DNA of 9,796 bases, from positions 1-9,796 of the forward strand of contig JAGPUU010000070.1 of assembly GCA_018067325.1 (NCBI GenBank). The letters run 5' to 3'. Below are positions 1 through 5,739 of this stretch, piece after piece. A program made the position numbers and the translations under genes. How positions within the stretch are numbered: the stretch's first letter is position 1; each line of letters starts with the position of its first letter. Below the pieces are notes generated by a model. It did not search any database and had not been told where the DNA came from. It was given only the letters and a program-made list of their open reading frames with translations. The stretch is from Amphritea sp. (GTDB lineage: Bacteria; Pseudomonadota; Gammaproteobacteria; Pseudomonadales; Balneatricaceae).

Positions 1-508
1 GTCTCACGTAGGGCCAAACACCGCTAAAGAGGTTATCGACGAATCCAAGCAGCGAGTTGCTTACTCCCATTGTTTGCCTAACGGACTGAAAGAACATCCC
101 CGTAACCGTTCCGACGAAGAACTGAAGTATATCGCTGATAAAGGTGGTTTCGTCGGCGTTACCATGTTTACCCCGTTCCTGCGTGCCGGTGTGAACGCCA
201 CTATTGATGATTACGTTGAAGCGATTAAGTACATCTACAACATCGTCGGTGAAGACGCGATCGGTATCGGTACTGACTTCACTCAGGGCCATGGTCATGA
301 CTTCTTTGAGTACCTGACCCACGATAAAGGCTACGCCCGCCGTTTGACCCGTTTTGGCGAAATTATTAACCCGAAAGGTATTCGTACCGTGGGTGAATTC
401 CCGAACCTGACTGAAGCACTGTTACGCAATGGTTTCTCTGAAACCCAGGTACGCAAAATCATGGGTGAGAATTGGGTAACCCTTCTTAAAGATGTTTGGG
501 GTTCCTGA
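1..508 (+). CDS. Membrane dipeptidase (peptidase M19), C-terminal part, 5' truncated
   Basis: The reading frame is open from base 2 to the TGA at 506-508 and gives 168 residues with no start, because the gene begins before the window. It resembles zinc-dependent M19 (renal-type) dipeptidases, which hydrolyse dipeptides. Visible family marks are SHVG (His at bases 5-7) and YSHC (His at 68-70), which match the two later zinc-ligand histidines, then HPRN with the substrate-binding Arg at 101-103, and GIGTDF with the conserved Asp at 275-277. The N-terminal HxD zinc pair and bridging Glu lie outside the window. M19 proteins are usually around 320-400 residues, so roughly half is missing. An internal TTG at 74 is not the start, since conserved sequence continues upstream of it. 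It heads the same-strand dgc cluster, as PA5396 does in Pseudomonas. Its substrate in this pathway is unknown to me. Confidence 0.9.
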   Translation, partial: SHVGPNTAKEVIDESKQRVAYSHCLPNGLKEHPRNRSDEELKYIADKGGFVGVTMFTPFLRAGVNATIDDYVEAIKYIYNIVGEDAIGIGTDFTQGHGHDFFEYLTHDKGYARRLTRFGEIINPKGIRTVGEFPNLTEALLRNGFSETQVRKIMGENWVTLLKDVWGS

Positions 509-511
509 CTA

Positions 512-631
512 CTGCGCTTGATCATACAGCGTTAAAAGCTGACTCGCGGTGCTCACTTAGTGAACTAATACCCAAGGGGCACAATGGCTCCGCGCCGCTC
601 GCCAACTTTTGCCTTGTGTGATCTGCGCTCG
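512..631. repeat. Intergenic palindromic repeat, copy 1
   Basis: An imperfect inverted repeat fills most of the spacer between the dipeptidase and the next gene. The left arm (about 512-560) includes CTGCGCTTGATCATAC and GCGTTAAAAGCTG. The right arm (about 589-631) includes CTCCGCGCCGCTCGCC, AACTTTTGCC and GATCTGCGCTCG, roughly its reverse complement. It is closely similar to copy 2 at 1251-1352 but has about 18 extra bases at the apex (around 569-588). No T-tract follows, so it is not an obvious terminator. It looks like a REP/MITE-type intergenic element that may fold in the transcript. Confidence 0.75.
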
Positions 632-702
632 TTACGTCAGGAATAATGGATAAAAGAATTTAGTTGTAGTTAAAAAATAAAAAGAATTTGAGGTAAAGAA
701 CT

Positions 703-1233
703 ATGGGTGTACATGCGCCAGAAATGCCAATTGAAGTAAATGATGAAACCGGAGTATGGACCACCGATGCACTGCCGATGCTGTATGTGCCACGCCACTT
801 CTTTGTTAATAATCACATGGGTATCGAGGAAGAGATCGGTGCTGATCGCTATGCCGATATTCTCTATAAGGCGGGTTATAAATCTGCTCATTACTGGTGT
901 GAAAAAGAAGCTGCGGAGCACGGACTGAGCGGCGCGGATATCTGGCATCACTACCTCAAGCGCCTGTCACAGAGGGGTTGGGGTTTCTTCATCACTGAAG
1001 AATTGGATCTGGAAGCGGGCACCGCCAAAGTTCGCCTGGAAAACTCTGCCTTTGTTTATCAGTACGGTAAAGTAAATCGTAAAGTTGATTATATGTTTAC
1101 GGGCTGGTTTGCCGGTGCCCTTGATCAGATCGCTGAAAGCCTGGGTTATGACGTTCGAACTAAGGCTGAGCAGACACAGTGCGCTGCCGAAGAGGGTTGT
1201 GAAGTGGGTTACTTTGAAGTAACGCCTCTTTAA
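703..1233 (+). CDS. DUF5943 / V4R-like small protein of the dimethylglycine operon
   Basis: This encodes 176 residues with no signal peptide or membrane segment. The ATG at 703 is preceded by GAGG at 690-693, nine bases upstream. By length and position it matches the conserved small gene between the dipeptidase and dgcA (PA5397 in Pseudomonas), a DUF5943 family member from memory. The C-terminal part ends with Cys-4-residues-Glu-Gly-Cys-Glu-Val-Gly-Tyr-Phe (about residues 162-173). This recalls the paired cysteines at the end of V4R (4-vinyl reductase-type) domains, proposed to bind small ligands or metal. The middle is rich in Trp, Tyr and His, including HYWCEKEAAEHG. No biochemical function is known to me. 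Its place in the operon suggests an accessory role in demethylation, perhaps carrier, sensor or maturation factor, which is inference only. It is flanked on both sides by copies of the same palindromic repeat. Confidence 0.85.
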   Translation: MGVHAPEMPIEVNDETGVWTTDALPMLYVPRHFFVNNHMGIEEEIGADRYADILYKAGYKSAHYWCEKEAAEHGLSGADIWHHYLKRLSQRGWGFFITEELDLEAGTAKVRLENSAFVYQYGKVNRKVDYMFTGWFAGALDQIAESLGYDVRTKAEQTQCAAEEGCEVGYFEVTPL

Positions 1234-1250
1234 AAGGCTGTTGAAAGCTG

Positions 1251-1352
1251 CTGTGCTTGATCATACGGCGTTAAAAGCTGGCTCGCAGTGCTCATTTAGG
1301 AAACTAAACTCCGCGCTGCTCGCCAACTTTTGCCTTGTCTGATCTGCGCTCG
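1251..1352. repeat. Intergenic palindromic repeat, copy 2
   Basis: This is the most compact copy of the repeat and starts 17 bases after the DUF5943 stop codon. The left arm has TGCTTGATCATAC, GCGTTAAAAGCTGGC and AGTGCTCATTTAG. The right arm has CTAAACTCCGCGCTGC, TCGCCAACTTTTGCC and GATCTGCGCTCG. The arms are imperfect reverse complements (GATCA..AC, AAAAG.TGGC and the TTAG/CTAA apex pair). It aligns with copy 1 almost base for base outside the apex. Confidence 0.8.
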
Positions 1353-1387
1353 CACGCTTTCATTCACCCTTTTGGGTAAAGAAAGAG

Positions 1388-1409
1388 ATAAACGGTAAAA
1401 ACCGTTTAT
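1388..1409 (+). other. Perfect 9-bp hairpin in the dgcA leader
   Basis: ATAAACGGT at 1388-1396 and ACCGTTTAT at 1401-1409 are exact reverse complements around an AAAA loop. It lies in the AT-rich spacer before dgcA and is followed by ACATAAATATAAATATT rather than a T-tract. It could be an mRNA hairpin or a protein-binding dyad, which sequence alone cannot separate. Confidence 0.6.
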
Positions 1410-1432
1410 ACATAAATATAAATATTTGCGTA

Positions 1433-1469
1433 GAGGATTGTTTGAAGCGTAGCGCTTTAAACAATCCTC
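1433..1469 (+). other. 17-bp stem-loop just upstream of the dgcA ribosome binding site
   Basis: GAGGATTGTTTGAAGCG (1433-1449) pairs with CGCTTTAAACAATCCTC (1453-1469) along all 17 positions, one of them a G-U wobble, around a TAG loop. The stem ends about 16 bases before the GGGGTGA Shine-Dalgarno of dgcA. No T-run follows (the next bases are CCATTTAATAG), so an intrinsic terminator is unlikely. A processing site, mRNA-stability stem or translation-control element is possible. The structure is clear but its function is not. Confidence 0.65.
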
Positions 1470-1498
1470 CCATTTAATAGGTATCGGGGTGAAGAATC

Positions 1499-3562
1499 AT
1501 GTCCCAGTTTGATGTTCTGTTTGAGCCTTTAAAGATTAATAATCTGACAATCCGCAACCGTATTGTCAGCACGGCTCACGCCGAGGTTTATGCGACCGAT
1601 GGCGGTATGACTACTGATCGCTACGTTAAGTACTACGAGGAAAAAGCCAAAGGTGGCTGTGGCCTGAGTATTTGTGGTGGTTCCAGCGTGGTATCCATCG
1701 ACAGTCCTCAAAGCTGGTGGAGTTCGGTTAACCTGTCTACTGATCGTATTATTCCGCATTTCCAGAATCTGGCGGATGCAGTGCATAAGCACGGCGGTAA
1801 GATCATGATTCAGATTACCCATATGGGACGTCGTTCCCGTTGGGATGGTGAAAACTGGACTAACCTGATGTCTCCCTCCGGTATCCGTGAGCCTGTTCAC
1901 CGGGCTACCTGTAAAATTATTGAAGAGGAAGATATCTGGCGGGTCATCGGTGACTTTGCGCAGGCTGCGCGACGTGCCAAAGAGGGTGGTCTGGATGGTG
2001 TCGAGCTCTCTGCTGTGCACCAGCATCTGGTCGATCAATTCTGGTCTCCACGGGTTAACAAACGTACCGATAAGTGGGGCGGCAGCTTCGAAAACCGTAT
2101 GCGCTTTGGTATGGAAGTACTGAAAGCCGTGCGTGCAGAAGTTGGCCGTGATTTTGTTGTCGGTATGCGTATCACCGGTGATGAATTCCATCCTGATGGT
2201 TTGAATCACGAGGATATGAAAGAGATCGCCGCTTATTATGATGCGACCGGAGAGCTGGACTTTTTCGGTGTGGTTGGCTCGGGTTGTGATACCCACAATA
2301 CCCTGGCGAACGTTATCCCGAATATGAGTTATCCACCGGAGCCGTTCTTACATCTGGCGGCGGGTATCAAAGAAGTTGTGTCTGTTCCGGTGATTCATGC
2401 CCAGAACATTAAAGATCCAAATCAGGCTAAACGTATTATCGAAGCCGGTTACGTCGACTTTGTTGGTATGACTCGAGCCCATATTGCTGACCCACATATC
2501 ATTGCCAAGATCAAAAATGATCAGGTCGATCAGATTCGTCAGTGCGTTGGTGCGAACTACTGTATCGACCGTCAGTATCAGGGACTGGATGTACTTTGTA
2601 TTCAGAATGCTGCGACCTCTCGCGAGTACATGGGACTGCCCCATATTATTGAGAAAACGACCGGTCCGATTCGTAAGGTTGTTGTTATCGGTGGTGGGCC
2701 TGGTGGTCTGGAGTCTGCCCGCGTGGCGGCTGAACGGGGCCACGAGGTTATTCTGATTGAGAAGGCTGATGAACTGGGTGGTCAGATTACGCTGGCATCT
2801 AAAGCGCCTCAGCGAGATCAGATCGCAGGTATCACTCGCTGGTTGGCGATGGAAGTTGAGCGTCTGGGCGTTGATGTCCGTTTGGGCACCGAAGCGAATG
2901 AAGAATTGGTTCGTGAGCTGAACCCCGATGTTTGTGTGATCGCTACCGGTGGTATTCCCTTTATTGATCAGAATCCTGAATGGGGTGCTGCAGAGGGATT
3001 GGTTGTCTCTAGCTGGGATATTCTCAGCGGCAAGGTTGAGCCGGGTAAAAACGTACTGATCTACGACACCATCTGCGAGTTCTCCGGTCTGTCGGCTGCT
3101 GATTATCTGTCGGCGAAAGGCTCTTTGGTTGAGATCGTTACCGACGATATCAAACCGGGTGTAGGCATTGGTGGTACAACTTTCCCAACCTACTACCGTT
3201 CTCTGTATGAGAAAGAGGTGATCATGACCTCTGACTTCTTGCTGGAAAAAGTGTATCGCGAAGGCGATAGCCTGGTAGCCGTTCTTGAGAACGAGTATAC
3301 CGCGCAGCGAGAAGAGCGGGTGGTTGATCAGATCGTAGTTGAAAACGGTACTCGTCCGAATGAAGAGCTGTTTTACGCTCTGAAAGGGGAGTCGCGTAAT
3401 AAGGGCCAGATTAACAATGAGGCGTTGTTTGATATCAAACCTCAGCCGGTTCTCAGTGAAGCCGGTGACGGTATGATTCTGTGGCGTCTGGGTGACTGTG
3501 TATCGCAGCGGAACGTGCATGCGGCGATGTATGATGCTCTACGCTTATGCAAAGATCTCTGA
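1499..3562 (+). CDS. dgcA: Dimethylglycine demethylase subunit DgcA (flavin- and Fe-S-type OYE-like dehydrogenase)
   Basis: This encodes 687 residues, the length expected for DgcA (PA5398-like). GGGGTGA at 1486-1492 sits six bases before the ATG. Residues 1 to about 340 form an Old Yellow Enzyme-type FMN barrel, with His174 and the segment FWSPRVNKRTDKWGGSFENR. Residues about 345-370 correspond to the Fe-S loop of trimethylamine dehydrogenase, and residues about 391 to the end are an FAD/NAD(P)-fold domain opening with GGGPGG (398-403). The family oxidatively demethylates dimethylglycine to sarcosine, releasing a one-carbon unit and passing electrons to an ETF and/or partner redox protein. 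Compared with trimethylamine dehydrogenase, Ala28 replaces the Cys that binds FMN covalently. The Fe-S loop has Cys349, Cys355 and Cys367, but Ala352 where the second cysteine would be. A related methylamine or betaine demethylase is possible, but the neighbours strongly favour dimethylglycine. Confidence 0.92.
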   Translation: MSQFDVLFEPLKINNLTIRNRIVSTAHAEVYATDGGMTTDRYVKYYEEKAKGGCGLSICGGSSVVSIDSPQSWWSSVNLSTDRIIPHFQNLADAVHKHGGKIMIQITHMGRRSRWDGENWTNLMSPSGIREPVHRATCKIIEEEDIWRVIGDFAQAARRAKEGGLDGVELSAVHQHLVDQFWSPRVNKRTDKWGGSFENRMRFGMEVLKAVRAEVGRDFVVGMRITGDEFHPDGLNHEDMKEIAAYYDATGELDFFGVVGSGCDTHNTLANVIPNMSYPPEPFLHLAAGIKEVVSVPVIHAQNIKDPNQAKRIIEAGYVDFVGMTRAHIADPHIIAKIKNDQVDQIRQCVGANYCIDRQYQGLDVLCIQNAATSREYMGLPHIIEKTTGPIRKVVVIGGGPGGLESARVAAERGHEVILIEKADELGGQITLASKAPQRDQIAGITRWLAMEVERLGVDVRLGTEANEELVRELNPDVCVIATGGIPFIDQNPEWGAAEGLVVSSWDILSGKVEPGKNVLIYDTICEFSGLSAADYLSAKGSLVEIVTDDIKPGVGIGGTTFPTYYRSLYEKEVIMTSDFLLEKVYREGDSLVAVLENEYTAQREERVVDQIVVENGTRPNEELFYALKGESRNKGQINNEALFDIKPQPVLSEAGDGMILWRLGDCVSQRNVHAAMYDALRLCKDL

Positions 3563-3576
3563 TCGCATCTGAGCTA

Positions 3577-3680
3577 TTGCGCTTGGAATTGCTGCGTTAA
3601 AAGTTTACGGCTGGTGCTCACATAGCGCTGCTATGCTCCGCTCATCCGTAAACTTTATGCATTGCACTTCCTGCGCTCAT
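3577..3680. repeat. Intergenic palindromic repeat, copy 3 (diverged core)
   Basis: It lies 14 bases after the dgcA stop. It keeps family hallmarks (TGCGCTT, GCGTTAAAAG, GGTGCTCA, GCTCCGCTC, CTGCGCTC) but has a different stem. AAAGTTTACGG (3600-3610) and CCGTAAACTTT (3646-3656) are exact 11-base complements, and inside them CATAGC (3621-3626) pairs with GCTATG (3630-3635) around GCT. The outer arms also pair loosely. The stem differs from copies 1 and 2 yet stays complementary, which argues for selection on folding or for a distinct subfamily. Confidence 0.75.
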
Positions 3681-3813
3681 GACGCTCAGGTTCGACCAGA
3701 CTAGATCTGCAAGTTTATGAACTCTCGTACCTGTCTAAAAAGTTAAACGGTGGGCAGGTCGGTAAGCAAAAAGGGCATGTACAAAAGCCCGATACCTTTT
3801 ATGAGGGTACCTT

Positions 3814-5739
3814 ATGATTTTTGAGTGGTTACATCCTTTTCTGATTGTCACGGCGCTGGTGCTGATGGTGATCGGTGCCGTACGCCGGGTTAATCTGTGG
3901 CGGGCAGGGCAGTCGGATCAGATCGATCTGATTGCGGGCCTGATGGCGATGCCAGGACGCTACCTGCATGATCTGCATGATATCGTTGAACGTGACAAAT
4001 ACATGTCCAAGACCCATGCGGCAACCGGTGGAGGCTTTGTTCTCTCTGCGGTGTTGATTATTCTGGTTCATCTGCTGGGTATCGACAGCCAGATTCTGGC
4101 CTGGGCGCTGATGGCTTCACTGGCGCTGATGTTTGTCGGTGCATTGTTCGTATTTAAACGTCGTTTAAATCCTCCCAGCCGGATCTCCAAAGGCCCCTGG
4201 ATGCGTTTGCCTAAGAGCTTGCTGGCCTTTGCTGGTGCGTTCTTTGTGCTGACACTACCTGCTGCAGGCGTCTTGCCTGAAGGGACTGGTGGGGTGTTGT
4301 TAACACTGGTGCTGACGGGTTTAATTATCTGGGGTATGGGTGAGTTGTTCTTCGGAATGACCTGGGGCGGCCCGATGAAGCACGCTTTTGCCGGCGCATT
4401 GCATCTGGCATTTCACCGGCGTCAGGATCGTTTTGGGGCGGGTCGCTCTACGGGCCTGAAACCCGTTGATCTTTCTCTTGCTCACGAAGTGGGTGGCGTC
4501 TTAGGTGTCGCTAAACCAACTGATTTTAAATGGAATCAGTTGCTGGGCTTTGATGCCTGCGTTCAGTGCGGTAAATGCGAAGCGGTATGTCCGGCGTTTG
4601 CGGCAGGCCAGCCATTGAATCCGAAGAAGCTGATTCAGGATATGGTGGTCGGCCTGGCCGGTGGAACAGACGCTAACTATGCCGGTAGTGCTTACCCTGG
4701 TAAAGACGTGGGCAATGCTAAAGGCGGCCCGAACCAGATCATTACTGAGGGTCTGCTTGACCCCGAAACTCTCTGGTCCTGTACTACTTGCCGCGCTTGT
4801 GTCGAAGAGTGTCCGATGATGATTGAGCATGTGGATGCTATCGTCGATATGCGCCGCTATCTGACCATGGAGAAAGGCCAAACGCCAAATAAAGGGGCAG
4901 AGGTGCTGGATAATATTATCGCCACCGATAATCCAAACGGCTATGCACCGGCCAGCCGAACGAATTGGGCTGCAGATCAGAATTTGCCGCTGATGCGCGA
5001 CGTAAAAGAAGCGCAAGTACTGTTCTGGGTTTCCGATGGGGCATTCGATATGCGCAGTCAGCGTATATTGAGGGCTTTTGTGAAACTGATGAAAGCTGCG
5101 AACGTAGACTTTGCTGTGCTGGGTGATGAGGAATTGGACTGTGGTGATGTTGCGCGCCGACTGGGTGATGATGCGACGTTCCAGAGTTTGGCAACGCGTA
5201 ACTTAGCCGTGTTATCGCAGTATAAGTTCAGCAAGATCGTCACTACCGATCCACACGCCTATCACTGCCTACGAAATGAATATAACGATTTTGGCTCAGA
5301 TGCTCTGAACGGAGTGGAGGTGCTGCACCATACCTCTTTCCTGAATGAGCTGGTTCAGCAGGGTAGCCTGAAACTGAATAACTTCACTGGTGGCAAAGTC
5401 ACCTATCATGATCCCTGTTATCTGGGTCGCTACAATGGTGAATACGAAGCACCCCGTGAGCTGCTACGCTCAATGGGTATCGAGATTGCTGAGATGGAAC
5501 GCTCTGGCTTCCGCTCTCGCTGCTGTGGCGGTGGCGGTGGTGCACCGATTACCGATATTCCGGGTGAACGCCGCATCGCTGATATGCGTATGGAAGATGT
5601 AAACACCACCGGAGCAGAACTGGTCGCTGTGGGTTGCCAGCAATGTACAGCGATGTTGGAGGGAGTGGTGGAACCGCGCCCACAAGTAAAAGATATTGCT
5701 GAGATTCTGGTAGATCAATTGGCCGAGGAGCTGCACTAA
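3814..5739 (+). CDS. dgcB: Dimethylglycine demethylase subunit DgcB (membrane Fe-S/CCG oxidoreductase)
   Basis: This encodes 641 residues. GAGGG at 3803-3807 lies six bases before the ATG. Hydrophobic segments at about 8-24, 73-90, 93-114, 135-153 and 159-180 suggest an N-terminal membrane anchor of up to five helices. Two [4Fe-4S] ferredoxin motifs follow, Cys249-252-255-259-Pro and Cys323-326-329-333-Pro. The C-terminal half is a pair of CCG-type domains. The second is complete (Cys535, Cys570-Cys571-Gly, Cys608-x-x-Cys611), fitting the HdrD/GlpC-like pattern. The first, starting near VLFWVSDGAFD (402-412), keeps only isolated cysteines such as Cys443. Known DgcB proteins work with DgcA on dimethylglycine, and this architecture suits electron transfer from flavin or ETF to membrane quinone. 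The stop codon overlaps the etfA start by one base, so the two are probably translationally coupled. Confidence 0.92.
   Translation: MIFEWLHPFLIVTALVLMVIGAVRRVNLWRAGQSDQIDLIAGLMAMPGRYLHDLHDIVERDKYMSKTHAATGGGFVLSAVLIILVHLLGIDSQILAWALMASLALMFVGALFVFKRRLNPPSRISKGPWMRLPKSLLAFAGAFFVLTLPAAGVLPEGTGGVLLTLVLTGLIIWGMGELFFGMTWGGPMKHAFAGALHLAFHRRQDRFGAGRSTGLKPVDLSLAHEVGGVLGVAKPTDFKWNQLLGFDACVQCGKCEAVCPAFAAGQPLNPKKLIQDMVVGLAGGTDANYAGSAYPGKDVGNAKGGPNQIITEGLLDPETLWSCTTCRACVEECPMMIEHVDAIVDMRRYLTMEKGQTPNKGAEVLDNIIATDNPNGYAPASRTNWAADQNLPLMRDVKEAQVLFWVSDGAFDMRSQRILRAFVKLMKAANVDFAVLGDEELDCGDVARRLGDDATFQSLATRNLAVLSQYKFSKIVTTDPHAYHCLRNEYNDFGSDALNGVEVLHHTSFLNELVQQGSLKLNNFTGGKVTYHDPCYLGRYNGEYEAPRELLRSMGIEIAEMERSGFRSRCCGGGGGAPITDIPGERRIADMRMEDVNTTGAELVAVGCQQCTAMLEGVVEPRPQVKDIAEILVDQLAEELH

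Noticed and set aside
74..76. TTG as the start of a short dipeptidase
   Set aside because: Conserved M19 sequence, including a zinc-ligand histidine, continues upstream in the same frame to the window edge.
1433..1469. Hairpin as an intrinsic terminator between the DUF5943 gene and dgcA
   Set aside because: The stem is long but no T-tract follows it, and dgcA begins 29 bases later with a good ribosome site.
1529..2296. 255-codon open frame on the minus strand opposite the dgcA barrel domain
   Set aside because: Same reason: a shadow of the coding strand with no plausible ribosome site or family match.
2348..3520. 390-codon open frame on the minus strand opposite dgcA
   Set aside because: It lies wholly inside a clearly conserved gene, its product resembles no family I recognise, and it follows from the codon bias of dgcA.
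3729..3790. Small inverted repeats before dgcB (ACCTGTC/GGCAGGT and GGGC/GCCC)
   Set aside because: Stems of four to seven pairs with long loops and no associated signal are within chance expectation.
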